Source: Liolophura sinensis
Taxonomy: Eukaryota; Mollusca; Polyplacophora; Chitonida; Chitonidae
NCBI RefSeq assembly: GCF_032854445.1
Contig: NC_088306.1
Location: 11,405,386 to 11,469,385, forward strand
Length of the DNA stretch: 64,000 bases
Direction of reading: 5' to 3'
Below, piece by piece: positions 50,701 to 63,500 of the stretch. The position numbers and the translations under genes are program-made. The notes under the pieces were generated by a model. That model had not been told where the DNA came from. It did not search any database and saw nothing but the letters and a program-made list of their open reading frames with translations. Position 1 is the first letter of the stretch. Every line of letters begins with the position of its first letter.

Positions 50701-53700
50701 CCAAAAAACATGACAGTGACCGGAATTATACATGTACTGTCATCTCTGATTGGTCAAATAAATGTTCTTTGATTTGCATAATTGGTAGTGCGTTTGCTGG
50801 CTTTTGTTTTCAGTTAATTTGTAATGAAATCACCTGTGTTACTGTTGCAGTTGGCCAACATTCCAACCCGCATACACAAGTGGTCTCTTCCTGGTGTCCC
50901 GGGGAGATTTTCTGTGTCAATCAAACGTGATGATGACACAGGAGGAGCTATTTCAGGGAACAAGGTGTGGCTTTAATACTTTCCTACATTTATATAATTA
51001 AAATCGTAAGAAAAATATCAAATGGATAATGAGTAGACATTCGTATCATAGTATGAACAACAATTTTGACCATGACTTTCTCATTTTGCCTGATGAAGAG
51101 AGACTGAAGGATATTAATCCTAGAAAGATGCTTTGAAGGTTGTTTGGAAAGGAGGATGATATTCGACTGGAAGAATGTAAGTTTCAGCAGCAAAAGTAAT
51201 ATATTATCACTTTTATTTGCCTCTAAAAATGCACATTTTGGGGCAAAATATTTGGTGAAATACAGCAATTTTAAGTTGGTATATAGTGTCAGTTATTATC
51301 CAGTTGTAAGTTTATAAAGCTTGCATTTTTTTTCACATTGCAGTCAAGAAAACTGGAGTTTCTATTGGCTGATGCCATTGATAAGGGCTGCAAACATGTG
51401 ACCACATGTGGTGGAATACAGTCCAATCACTGCAGGGCTACAGCATTAGGGGCTGTCCAGTATGGCCTCACTCCTCACCTGTTCTTGAGAGCAGATATCA
51501 AGGTATGCTGAATGTATTGACGAGAAATATGGTAAATTTTCACAGAACCTACAAATTTTGTGGCATGAATTTCATGTAAGCAGAAATTCGGCTCTTGGGT
51601 GAGATTTACAGGGTATTGGATGGACTTTTTTTCACGTGTGCCATCATTTTAAAGAAAATTCAAATAGAGAAACCTGAATGTCGCATGACATTAACTGTGT
51701 CCCAAATTTGTGCGGATCTTATGTTTTGTTTTGTGATCTTTTTGTAATGCCTGTATGTTGTTGTTGGAAATCAGTATCATAAGTCAATAGGGTACCGTTT
51801 CCAACTCAGTGATGACGAGTCCAAGCCAAACTGACCGGTGACTAAGTCATCAGTTTGCCCACAAAACGTCATCGTATGGGTAGGAAGACTATACACTTTA
51901 GGTCTGGATTACTTTTTTTGGGAAACTTTCCCCATGTTACATGAGGACATGATTTTTATAGGATCTGATGAAAGTAGGATTTATTTCTGGAAAACCCATC
52001 CACACTTATATTTTTAAATTCCTGCCAGTGAGCAAAACAGCATTCTCGAATAATGTCATCCATTGTCATTGAACTCAATGAGATAAATAATACGTTCGTA
52101 TAGATTTAGATTACTGTCGCCCTCTGGTGCCAAGGAAAAGAGTGTCATCCAAACTTTAAAATAAAATAGAAAGTTAAAGTGAAGTGGAGGTTCAGAATAC
52201 TGTACTAAGTAGCAGGGGAGATAAATAGGTAAAATATCGATGACAGTTGGCCCAAGCTTTTCACCTTGTGTTATCTCCCTTGTGCTGTGCCATGCTATAC
52301 ATGCCATTGCATGTGTGCACCTCCAGCATTCCACAACCAGCCTACAACCATTCCACAGGTGTACTTCTGACAAACTGTTTCAAGGCCTTGTGCTTGGCCG
52401 TGAACACTCATGTATGTGAAGTAAGTCAGCATCAGTGCTGTAGTTTTACTCAGTGTCCAGTTCAGTCCTAATGGGCAGCTGGGACTAACTCTGTATATGC
52501 CAACCTATGCTTGGGGTCCCCAACCATATGGGTCAACACAATGTTTGTATACACGCTATGATGTGGGACTCCCAACTGGTGAGCAGTTAGCCTGTCAGCA
52601 CAACACAGTGACTGAGGAGCATCTCAACAGTACAGTCGTTGTGAGTTAAACTCATGTTATCTTCCTCTTCGGTCTTATGTGGGAAGGTCACCTGGCAGTT
52701 AGTCGTAGGTTTCCCCACGCTTCCATCCACCATAATGCTGGCTGCTGCCATATAAGTGAAATATTCTTGCGTACAGCATAAAATGCTAAGTAAGGAAATA
52801 ATGAAACACTTACCATGGATGGATTGGACATATCTGTTGTTCCTGGAGACAGCACTATAAATACGTCAGCGTTGTGACAAATCCACAGTACAAACTGAAA
52901 TACCTTATGGTAATATGACCGATACTGTATTGAAATGGACATTAAACTGTTAGACAAGAATCAGGCTAAGTCAAACCATTAAAAAGGTAGCAGCTTACTA
53001 TTTGCTTTCCGTAGAAACGTTTATATCGGCTGGCTTTCACAGTGTTTCTGTGATTGTACTTAGGACCCAGAGGAAGTGGGCTGTGATGGAAATCTGCTTC
53101 TCAACAGGATGTGCGGAGCTAAGATGTATTTTACCCCCAGGTTCTCCCCATATGAGACTGTCTTAAGGCCTCGTATGGAAAAACTAGCTGAGAAAATTGA
53201 GTAGGTATCCACCCCAAAGTATTCTAAACCTCGGATATTTTTTGTTAAATATTTTGCAGTAATACTTTGTAAAATACATAGGGGTTGGGTGGGGGGGGGG
53301 GGGGGGGGGGTTGTCTGCAGATTTTGTACCTGAAATGCCAAACCTTGCTAAAACACAGGCTATAAATGTATATTTGTTACTCTCAACGATGATGTAGATA
53401 AAGGATTTGACTATAGTGATGCAGTGTTGCCTGCTAGCCTTCGACCAATACATTAAAATTCCATGAGATATTTATAGTCACATCATGAGATATTTATACA
53501 GTATTTTCAGTCACAAAATGAGTCATTCCATGAGATATGAGTAGTTGTATCAAGAGATATTTAACCTTTGCTTTCCTCTATTGTCAGGTGAAAAAAAAAT
53601 ATATTACCAGTAAATGTTATTAATTATTTTTTGTGTTTGCCAGCTTGGCTGAGTGTGGCTTGTACTGGTAATTGACGGCTTTGTTGATCAGTTTATTGAA

Positions 53701-56700
53701 TCCGTCTTGTGGTAAAATTTCTTCTCATCCAGAGCATCAACTGGTGAGAAGACATATCACATTCCAGTCGGCGGATCCAACGGCGTTGGTGTCTATGGTT
53801 ACCTAAATGCCTTTCAGGAAATGATCAACCAGGTTAGTTTCCGTGCTATTCATGGGGGATTTGTGGCAGCCAACACTCGACCACACTCTTCATGGGGGAT
53901 TGGTGGCAATTAACAGTCGACCACGCTCTTCATGGGGGATTGGTGACCATGAACAGTCCACCACGCTCTTCATGGGGGATTGGTGACCATGAACAGTCCA
54001 CCACGCTCTTCATGGGGGATTGGTGACCATGAACAGTCCACCACGCTCTTCATGGGGGATTGGTGACCATGAACAGTCCACCACGCTCTTCATGGGGGAT
54101 TGGTGACCATGAACAGTCCACCACGCTCTTCATGGGGGATTGGTGACCATGAACAGTCAACCACGCTCTTCATGGGGGATTGGTGACCATGAACAGTCCA
54201 CCACGCTCTTCATGGGGGATTGGTGACCATGAACAGTCCACCACGCTCTTCATGGGGGATTGGTGACCATGAACAGTCCACCACGCTCTTCATGGGGGAT
54301 TGGTGACCATGAACAGTCCACCACGCTCTTCATGGGGGATTGGTGACCATGAACAGTCCACCACGCTCTTCATGGGGGATTGGTGACCATGAACAGTCAA
54401 CCACGCTCTTCATGGGGGATTGGTGGCAATCAACAGTCGACCACGCTCTTCATGGGGGATTGGTCGCAATCAATAGTCGACCACGTTCTTCATGGGGGAT
54501 TGGTGACAATCAACAGTTGAGTGCTCAAGTTGCCGTTGGTGAAGCCTCCGCCAATATAGTGTGCATATCGGTACGTCACACGTGTACGTCACACGTGGGG
54601 AAGTTCTTCAGTATCTTGCCAAACTGAAAGGTCGATGGTTTTCCACTTATACAGTGGTGGTAAGCTATACATGCGGAAAAAACTGGAGTTCCCACCGACC
54701 TTTGGAAAGTTACCGACAAACTCTCCCATGTGATATACTACTACATATATGCACACGGTATTAATGGAAAACAAGTAACATTCAGCGACTCTGCGAGGAA
54801 TCATCAACAACTTGTTGTCACCAAGGCCCCCATGAGCAGTGAAGGCAGGGCAATCTAGTAACCTCCCACGCCTTCTCTACGAGGCCCGGATTGAAGCCGC
54901 ATTCTTCGTGTCTTTCATATGTACTGTCTGGTTTTCAATGAGACCGCATTCACAGAAGCCTGTTTCACAAAGTGATTTTGGGCTAAGGTTCTTCTTAACA
55001 AAACGTAAATATTTTAAACTGGATGCACAAACATGGTTTAAGTTGTACCACCAGTGGTCAAAAATTTATCGATGTGATGCATACATGTATATTTAAGAGT
55101 TTAATTTAGTTTACAATCGGGGCCTCTGAGGCCAGGTAGTTAGTGTGCCAGCACGGTGCAATGACCGAGGAGTCTCCAACCAATGTGGCCGCTGTGAGTT
55201 CGTCCAGCTCATGCTAGCTTCCTTTCCAGCCGCATGTTGGAAGGTCTGCAGGTACCATCGGACGCTCGTGGTTTTCCCTTGGCTCTGCCGGTTTCCTCCC
55301 AACATAGTGCTGGTCACCGTAGTGTAAGTGAAATTTTCTTGAGTATGGCGTAAATCACCAATCTTATATATAAATCTAATAAATAGTTTACAATCTTCCA
55401 GTAAAGTCCAAAATATCTTCGTGAATTAGGCCCCATTGTTGCATATTCATATGGCTGTAGTATGTTTATTTACTTATTTGATTGGTATTTTACGCCGTAC
55501 TCAAGAATATTTCACTTATACGACGGCGGGCAACATTGTGGTGGGAGGAAACCCGACAGTCCTGGTTGTTGTATAAATGAGAGTTTTGGAACTGCAAAAT
55601 GGACAATGTTGGTACTTCCTCGTTTCATGGCCAAGGCATTAGCTGATAGTCCAATCCTAATAATGATGACTGGACAAAGTGTCATAGCTGGTATATCTTT
55701 GACCTGGAATTATATTGAGATAGGGCTATAGACATGTCCGCATTTCGACCAATCTGCTTCAAAAAAAAAAGGAATAAAGAGTGAAGTTTAAACCCCAAGC
55801 AGACAAACCAGCAAACGAAACAAACACTGTTTGTCATGTATGATGTTACAGGGTGTTCTAGAACAATTTGACGACATCGTCTTCGCCTGTGGTAGTGGGG
55901 GAACAGCAGAGGGACTGGCTTTGGGAAATTATCTCACTGGATCAAAAGTGAAGTAAGTGTGTTAGTTACAGGTTGCTTTTGATATACAGGCCGAAATGGC
56001 TTTAAAAACGATACACAAATGTACAGTAGAATACATAGTTTAGAGCTGAACTGTTGCAGACGGGACAATTCCCAACTGCAATCGCTTGGAATATTGTTTT
56101 GATGAAAGTCTAGAGTAGGGCCAAACTAAAATAGTTTTAGTCTGTAGGACAGATGAATCCGAACAAGCAAGCAAACAGCTTGGTAGCCGAATGACATCGG
56201 TGTTGTACGGTGCCGTTGTAGGGCTGTCAGACTTAATTTTGTTCACTGCTTGACTGGACCCCAATCGAAGGCTTTGCCTAAGTCAGTTTTGCACGCATAA
56301 ATGAAACGTTTTTGGAGACCTGATCGACTTTTGAAGGAGCAATGTACATCAAGAGCATTTTATTTGTGTTATTGGCATATATGTGTATTAGAGCTGTTCA
56401 CATTTTCTCTTCATGAATGAAGAGTAGGAAACATGAATGATCTATATATATACCCCTTGAATAACGTCGTCGTCGTCCCGCGTTTGTCGCAATGCTGGAA
56501 TATAGGTAAACTGGCGGAGAAACATTATCTGTAGGTTCACCAAGCTCACCGCGCCAGCTAATGTACACTGGTACATGTCGGATCAAATAAAAAATCTCCC
56601 GTCTTGTCACATGAGGGTGGTTAAGTAGCCCGTGGCTGAGGCTAACTCTCCGCTGGTGATCGGTCAAGCCATTCTTATGTTAAACTGGGCTCCCTGTCCG

Positions 56701-59128
56701 ATGAACCAAAAATCATGAGGGACATCTACATAGTGTCCCCTGTACATCTGCCAAGTTTCACAAAAACCCATTTTATATTGTTCCAAGCACATCTGCTTAC
56801 TTTCATGAAAATCTGTTGAGACTTGCAAGTTCAAATTTATCGTCACTGGCGCTAATACACCTACCAAGTTTCATAAAAATTTGACAAAAAGTCGACAAAC
56901 TGAAGCCGATGAGCCCCCCGCATTTACGTGTATGCAGGGAAAGGGAGATAACTGAAGCTTAATGACACACATTGTGGTCCACGACTCATTCCTGTTTAAA
57001 CTATTCCTGTGTTGTAGAATTCACGGCATCTTGGTCAGTGATTCCACCCAGTATTTTGAAGACCACATCAACGGGAATCTGGACGAGAACGGACTGACAG
57101 GTGTCCGGTGTCGGGACATTCTGGATCTTGTGGAAGGATACAAAGGGAGGGGATATGGTCTGTCCACACCAGAAGAACTAGGTATGTACATGTATCAGTT
57201 TTATTGTATATCTTGTGGAGGGATATAAAGGCAGGGGATCTGGTCTGTCCACACCAGAGAAAAAAGGTATGTACATGTATCAGGTTTATTGTGGAGGGAC
57301 ACAGAGGCAGGGGATATGGTCTGTCCATACCAGAGGAACTAGGTATGTACATGTATCAGTTTTATTATGGATCTTGTGGAGGGACACAGAGGCAGGGGAT
57401 ATGGTCTGTCCACACCAGAGGACCTATGTATGTACATATATCGGGTTTATTAAACTCTTTCGTGATGGATCTCGTTGAAGGATCTAAAGATGTAGACTGT
57501 TTGTATATTTATTTAATAGATGTATAAAACCGTACGAAAAAAGCTGTTTTTTCGGACGGCGGTCAAGTTTATCGGTGGAAGAAGGGACAGAAAACAAGCA
57601 TTGTCAAATCAAAATGAATTGGGTGTTAAAATTACCAAGGTTTTGAAGATTTTGTTAGAACTGAAAATGTGTCACGCTTCGTGTATGGCCAAAGGGATTG
57701 ATTTCTCTCGTCTGCTGGGCATTTTAAATGTAGGTGTTTCATTCATGACAGTACCCATCAGACAAAAGAAACAGTTGAAACAGTGGTCTTTCTGGGTCGT
57801 AGGTAAAGCAGTGTCAGGAGAGATAGAAGCGCTATTGACGTCTACTTTCCGTCGCGTCACTGTTCTAAGAAAAGGCTTTGTATGAGAAACAGTTTTCTAT
57901 GGCTGTTCAAAACGCGTTGTAGATAAGATGGCATGTTTGTTTATTTCAACCAGTTATAAGCAGAAACTATCACATGGTGTAGGTACTGAGCGAAAATGTT
58001 CTCTGCAAAACTGCATGGACTATACATATAATTATGCAGGTAGCTGTTTATTAGCTGTTTGTAGCCCAGACCCATTGTAAATCCTTGGATTTTGTAAATA
58101 ATCAGCAATGTTTGTTTTTTATGATTTTGTTTTTGCATTGTTATTGTTCTCAAGATCTTTTTCATTCTGGTGGGGTTTTATTTATTTCTTTTAATAGAAT
58201 AATAATAATTATTATTATTATTATTATTATTATTTCTTTTAATATGGTGATGTAATGTCTTTGCTAGATTTCATCACGGACATCGGTGTGAAGACAGGTA
58301 TCATACTAGACCCCACTTACTCCGGGAAAGCAGCTTATGGTCTAGCACAGGAGCTGCAGAACTCACCCAACAGGTTCCAGGGCACGAGGGTGCTGTTTCT
58401 ACACACAGGTATGTGTTCCATTTTGACTGGCTAACTCCTGTTCTAGGGGAGAATCGTTTTTGGCCAGTGACGTCAACGGCATCCCCAGTTAGAATGTAAC
58501 CACAACAACACGTTTTGATTGAACATTAACGCCGCATTGTGACTGCTTTGTTCTACTTGACTCTCAGGGTCTAGTTGTCAGATAATCAGAAAGTAGATTC
58601 CACTGGTAAATGCTCTCCACTTGCCCTAAAATGTCAATGTTTTGCCCAAAGCGGTGACCTCTGGCCGTAAAGCGGCGATTCCTGTTTTGCCACAAAACGG
58701 CCACGTCATGTTGCCAGGCTCCTCCTACACAGGAATTTTGTGTCGCATGTTTGTGCAACTCCGAGAGGAACAAAGTTCACATTGGCATTCTTGAATTTGC
58801 TTTTGATTTGAAAGGTATTAGATAATGTATTAAAGACGACACATTGAACTCTGTTCATCTAAATGCTTAAATAGAGGCAATTTATTAGAATAGGTACATG
58901 TAAAATGACAAGATTCTGTGTTTCAGCGTTTATTTGTGAAAATTTGCCTTCTTCAGATCTGCCTGTGCACACGGAATAATCACAAGTGTGGTATTAAACA
59001 TAATTAAAAAGATATATCATACCAATGTTTCAGGTGGTGTGTTCGGGTTGTATGATGGACGCTTAGCAGAGACGTTAAAGAAAGAAGGCGCTGCTACCAA
59101 CCAAATCACAGTTTTGTCTCAGTTGTAG
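47760..59128 (+). CDS. D-cysteine desulfhydrase-like PLP enzyme, probably mitochondrial
   Basis: This is a fold-type II PLP enzyme of the ACC deaminase/D-cysteine desulfhydrase family; the family converts D-cysteine to pyruvate, H2S and ammonia. Exons: 47760-48044, 50851-50964, 51344-51502, 53064-53200, 53733-53832, 55852-55952, 57018-57181, 58268-58408, 59034-59128; 1296 nt, 431 residues. The PLP lysine is K133 in SGNK, the last codon of exon 2. Other marks are [12 protein letters not shown] (156-167), IPVGGSN (242-248), the phosphate loop GSGGT (279-283) and [11 protein letters not shown] (368-378). Ser372 and Thr400 match the desulfhydrase type rather than the Glu/Leu of ACC deaminase. Residues 1-62 are Arg/Ser/Thr-rich and contain RLFSSS, typical of a mitochondrial presequence; M63 would give a cytosolic form. 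The first donor (GTCGGT) is weak but is the only one that keeps frame. Substrate preference is inferred, not shown. Confidence 0.9.
48535..48806 (+). mobile_element. SINE family C, long copy
   Basis: A different head and body from family B, but it ends in the same tail (CATATGACTGAAAAATTG ... CGACATTAAACCCAAGCATT) and an (ATTC)n run. It is in intron 1 of the DCyD-like gene. Confidence 0.78.
49108..49300. repeat. 39-bp tandem repeat, 5 copies
   Basis: CTGTTAGTTATAATTAGATG followed by GTGATACAGCTTTC recurs at 39-bp steps (49111, 49150, 49189 and onward). It is in intron 1 of the D-cysteine desulfhydrase-like gene. Confidence 0.92.
52560..52800 (+). mobile_element. SINE family A, strongly diverged
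   Basis: Remains of the head and B box (GTTGTGAGTTAAACTC), body and tail (TAAGTGAAATATTCTTGCGT) are recognisable. It is in intron 3 of the DCyD-like gene. Confidence 0.75.
53287..53312 (+). repeat. Poly-G tract
   Basis: GGGGTTGGGT followed by about 20 G residues, 85 bp after DCyD-like exon 4. It can form a quadruplex on paper. Smaller G-runs occur at 16943-16972 and 61055-61068. Confidence 0.9.
53841..54530. repeat. 40-bp minisatellite, 17 units
   Basis: CATGGGGGAT recurs exactly every 40 bp from 53851 to 54491. The middle units are almost identical (TTGGTGACCATGAACAGTCC); the outer units diverge. The array begins about 8 bp after the splice donor of exon 5 of the D-cysteine desulfhydrase-like gene and sits at the start of intron 5. 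Confidence 0.97.
55115..55385 (+). mobile_element. SINE family A, near full length
   Basis: Head CGGGGCCTCTGAGGCCAGGT to tail TTCTTGAGTATGGCGTAAAT. It is in intron 5 of the DCyD-like gene. Confidence 0.86.
55463..55552 (-). mobile_element. SINE family A, tail fragment
   Basis: Tail and the first part of the body, cut after GGTGGGAGGAAACC. It is 80 bp from the previous copy and in the opposite direction. Confidence 0.86.
57123..57496 (+). repeat. Tandem copies of the 3' end of DCyD exon 7 with its splice donor
   Basis: The last about 60 bp of exon 7 plus the donor and some 25 bp of intron are repeated three more times, with a fourth fragment near 57470. Donor-like GGTATGTACATGTAT follows each copy; the exon-like ends are at 57181 (real), 57266, 57342 and 57427, spaced 85, 76 and 85 bp. 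Copy 3 still reads [11 protein letters not shown] in one frame. Copies 2-4 are intronic by the protein model. Confidence 0.9.
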
Positions 59129-59864
59129 GCGTGCGCTGTCAGTAATCAGTACCTTTGGCAGCGTTGTTGATACTTAGCTATATTATTGATACAGTGACTG
59201 ATATTTGTACTGGTACATAGGGCTATAAAGCCTTATACAATAGCCGGTATTGTTACTTGCAGGGATCCCAACGCTTCTATATTTCCTATATGTATATGCG
59301 ATCCTATAAAAATCTGCATAAATATTCCCTTTTTCCTCGTAATGTAACCTCTATGTGGTGCAAAAGATGACTAGATTTAATCCTGTATTGTATTCTTTGT
59401 TGTTTGCCTATATATTCCCCATTGTCTATGGCTATCACACCAAGCAAATTGTGTTCTTTGCTGTTTACTTTCCTTTGTCTGTCATCCCATTCCTATTACA
59501 TTCTTTGTTATTCTCCTTTTGTCTGTCACCTCGGTGTGTTGTCTATATTCCCCGTTGTGTAGCCCACCCTGTCAGTTACATTATTCCTCGTGCATTCTAC
59601 ATGTTATATATTTAACAGTTCATAAAGTCTTTCAAGCCTACGTGTCAAAATTTGCTCTAAAAGTATAATATAGAATTGGAGACATGCCGTGGGTAATGAA
59701 AGGAATACTAATATGAGTGAATCAGTTGATCGATTTTAGTCAATCAGTCCTCCAGTTGTCTGATATTCATTGTGATATATGATTTAGCTTATGTTGTTCA
59801 GCCATGTGATCAATTTTACTCATCCTGCTGTTACTCATTACCGTGTGGTTTGCGAAGATGCACG

Positions 59865-60022
59865 AGGTGGTTAGCACGCCAGCGCGGCGCAATGACCCTC
59901 TCACCAATGCGGTGGCTGTGAGGTCAAGTCCAGCTCTTGCTGGCTTCCCCTCTGGCCGTACGTGGGACGGTCTTTCAAGCAACATGCGGATGGTCGTGGG
60001 TTTCCCCCGGGCTCTGATTGAG
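59865..60022 (+). mobile_element. SINE family A, tail missing
   Basis: A-box-like GGTGGTTAGCACGCCAGCGC through B box and body, cut after CCCCGGGCTCTG. This is the opposite truncation to the other copies. Confidence 0.85.
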
Positions 60023-60296
60023 TTGTCATGCTTTTTCTGCATGGTGTGCAACTTGCAAATAATTAAATGTACGAGAGGAGTTCCGTCGTGCTTGGAAACG
60101 GGTGTGGATATATCATGCGAATACATCACGTTTCATCTAACCAGATCCATGTGTTTGTCACTTGCTGAGTTACGTTAGTACGTTCACGATTGGTCGTTTA
60201 AAATACAAAGTTTTGTAAATTGATTTGTGGTGTTTGCAAATTTACAATTTTTTAAATGACTGACGTGGTAATGGTTTCAATCAATGGTTTCAGTCT

Positions 60297-60575
60297 GTAA
60301 ATTTATTTATTTATGTATTTGACTGGTGCTTTACGCCGTATTCAAGAATATTTCACTTTAACGACGGCGGCCAGCATTATGGTGGGTGGAAACCGGGCAG
60401 AGAACGGGGGAAACCAATGACCATCCGCAGGTTGCTGAAGACCATCCCACGTACGGCCGAAGAGGAAGCCAGCCTGAGCTGGACTTGAACTCACAGCGAC
60501 CGCATTAGTGAGAGGCTCCTGAGTCATTACGCCTGCGCTAGAGCGCTAGGGAACTGAGCCACGGAGTCTGTTGAT
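60297..60575 (-). mobile_element. SINE family A, near full length
   Basis: Tail, body and head (CGTGGCTCAGTTCCCTAGCG on the minus strand) are present. It lies about 1.2 kb after the DCyD-like stop. Confidence 0.88.
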
Positions 60576-63500
60576 GAGAATCGCCAGAGGCCCATTATAG
60601 AGGCATGAAAAAAAAAGAAATTCATGGAAGTAGTTTCACCCAAGCACGACGTGTCAGTGAGCTTAACGAAAGAGACCGTGTGTTATGGTAAAATATTAGC
60701 TTCCTTTCGTGATGTTTTCGTCATTGTTTTGTTGGGAATTATATATTATGACTATGCATTGAATAAAAATTTTAATTATGTTTGGACTCGTGCTTTCATA
60801 GATTATTCACTTAGTTTCGTGTCATGAAAGGTTATCGAATGCGCTTGCGCTATTTTGAGGATCGTGGCGGTAGATGTCACATACTAGTCGGTACCTTGAT
60901 CTGTGATAGTGCATGTAGCGAAAAGACTTACACCATGTAAGGTAGCCTACGTTCATGTATTTAACTCCTCCTAATAATATTTTGACCTATCTTACGACAA
61001 TCGAACGCTTTGTTGGTAACCAAAATGGTGAAAATAAAGAATGTGGAAATTATCGGGGGGGGGGGGGGGTATGCCATTTGACCTTGACCCCAGATAATGG
61101 GCGGGCAGGCGTAAATGCGCTTAAAAATTAGATGATACACTTCTAAAATTAAAACAGAGCGTACTGAATACGTTCATACGTTATACGTACTAATGACGAT
61201 TTGTGTGTACCGCTAAATTCCTAAAACCTATAGCGTACATGCGAGATTTAAAGCAAACAGGCCTGCCTAAATCGAAAGTAGATCTCCAAAGTAGTTTACG
61301 TGCGCCACGCTTTCCACGAATTGTCAGGTGAAAGCCAAAGGCTCATTTACCACTACCCACAGTCGTGATTTTCCACGACTTTATATATATTTTTTTGTAT
61401 TTGTGACATTCTCAAGTGTTTGCCGTGAAGAAGATGTAGTAAGGGCTTAAAAACTTGGGTAACAATACAGCAAGTTCTGCTACTGCACTGTGTTAAACCA
61501 CCCTAATATCGCCCTCAATGTATGGTTTTAATTCTACACTGATCGTCAGTTATTTGTGCTATGCTAAAGTATCATCAAGGGTCCAGTTTCCAACGTGTAC
61601 ACGTATGCAATGCTAATGCAATGAAACGATCACGAGAACTGATAGTGTTCAGGAACACTTTAGATTTATATTATATACTACCAATAAATAAAGCGCAAAT
61701 AATAAATTTTTGTCTTCTAATATAGGCCTATATTTGGATTTAGCATAACAAGCGTACGGTATCATGTTTTGATCCCAAAACGGCATTTGTTCGTGTCTAC
61801 AAAAATGTCTCGACAGGTAAAAGAAAATTACCTGTCGCATTAGGCAAGTTACCATAGAATGAAATAATACTGCAACCCCAGCTATCAAAACAAAATGAAA
61901 AGGTAAAGTTGTCAGTGAGTGAGTTTTTGGAATAAACCAAGTAGGTCTACACGTTGAGGTGTTCTAAATGAATGTCGGCCTGTGAACATCATTGAGATTC
62001 ATTTACGTCAGGAAGGGCTGAAATAATTAATTTATTCTAGAATGTTTTGACAAATCGTAATTCTGGGCAATCGACATGTACATACATATACTCAACCAAC
62101 TTGACACTTTCCAGGTGTATTTGCTGGGCACCCAAATAGTGAAGTGTTGAATATTTCCCAAAAATGTGTACTGCGGTAGGTTTACCCAATACTGCCGCTC
62201 TTGGAAAAGTAGGGAGTAACACACTACCTCTGAAAATTATCTATAGCACTGCTTGACCCCTTGGGTTACTGCCCAATAGTTGATGTTTCTACTGCATGAA
62301 TGCCAACAAACTTATCATAGAAAGTTTTTCATGGTCCGTTGAAGAAGTTATGTGTTAAATTATGGAATGAGCTGTTCATTACATTTGCTATATGTGATGA
62401 ACATTTGGATATAATCCTGAAAAGATCGAAAAAAAATTTGACAGATTGTACATATATTTTGTTGAGATACAACTATGTACAATGTAAGGACCAAAACATG
62501 TATTACGATATGTTGCCTTGATGTGTTGCCGCATACGGCAGTAGTACAGATAATGAAAATTTCCATGCTCACACTAACCGAACAAATAGAAATGGTAACG
62601 ACTTAGTTGCAATAACAATTTCGGGAAAATGTCTACAATCTTACAGTATATCATAATATGACGTCCTGGTGCAATGCGTTCTCCTTAAAGTCATGTCATA
62701 ATGAGGTGAGGCCGGGACCACTATTACAGACATGTCCACACTGGTGGAGAAGAGCAGTGATTTGTACTAGAAGACAAATGGTCATTAGTTAGAAGAAAAA
62801 TAAGAATGGAAGAAGAGCAATAGACCCATTTCACAGCCCATGAGCTCTAGGTTTTTAAATGAAATGTTGGGAGTTTATTTCCCCTTATCTGTACATGCTG
62901 TAAAGCATCTTGTACAAGACAGATATTATTTTCTGTGATCTTGTATTTGTGTTTTATATAGGTGTGGCATCTGTTGGTAAAATCGAAGGGTAATGTGAAA
63001 CTGTTGAAAGGTAATGTTTCTCCGTTGAGCATCGGAAAAAGGGTGAGTTAATGTTTTATTTTACTCTGGTAATCAATATTGCGGCCATGGTTGTGAGAGT
63101 GAGGAACTATCGTTGCAGTTGTGTTTCAGGGGACATAACCAAAGCAGTCCGACACGAGAATCGGAGGCTTCAATTCAAAACAATAACTTGCATGTTGAAG
63201 CCTCCAATAAGGGTATAAATATTAGGAAACACAATTGGCTTTGAAAGATTGAAAACAGTCGACCACATCTTTTTACTAATAAATCTCAATTAAATAATCG
63301 AAAACACATGAATACTGTTGGACAACAAAGGATACTTTGACCAAAGGATACCTGGACCTTTGTGATAACTAGTATTTCGTAAAGCTTGCATGTGGTATGC
63401 GCGTTAATTTATTTATTAAACACTAAACAATTCAGTTCGTGATATAACAATAGAAGAAGAAAAATGCTTGTATTGTTATTTATGTCCATACCCTGACACT

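Noticed and set aside
57108-57527. 139-codon repetitive frame (WSVHTRR-type repeats)
   Set aside because: It arises from the duplicated exon 7 ends read in a different frame from the enzyme.
57520-57885. 121-codon open frame inside DCyD intron 7
   Set aside because: No recognisable domain, no splice context, and it lies between well-supported exons. Chance or an old repeat is more likely.
47760-59128. Calling the PLP enzyme an ACC deaminase
   Set aside because: Ser372 and Thr400 fit the D-cysteine desulfhydrase type, not the Glu/Leu of ACC deaminase.
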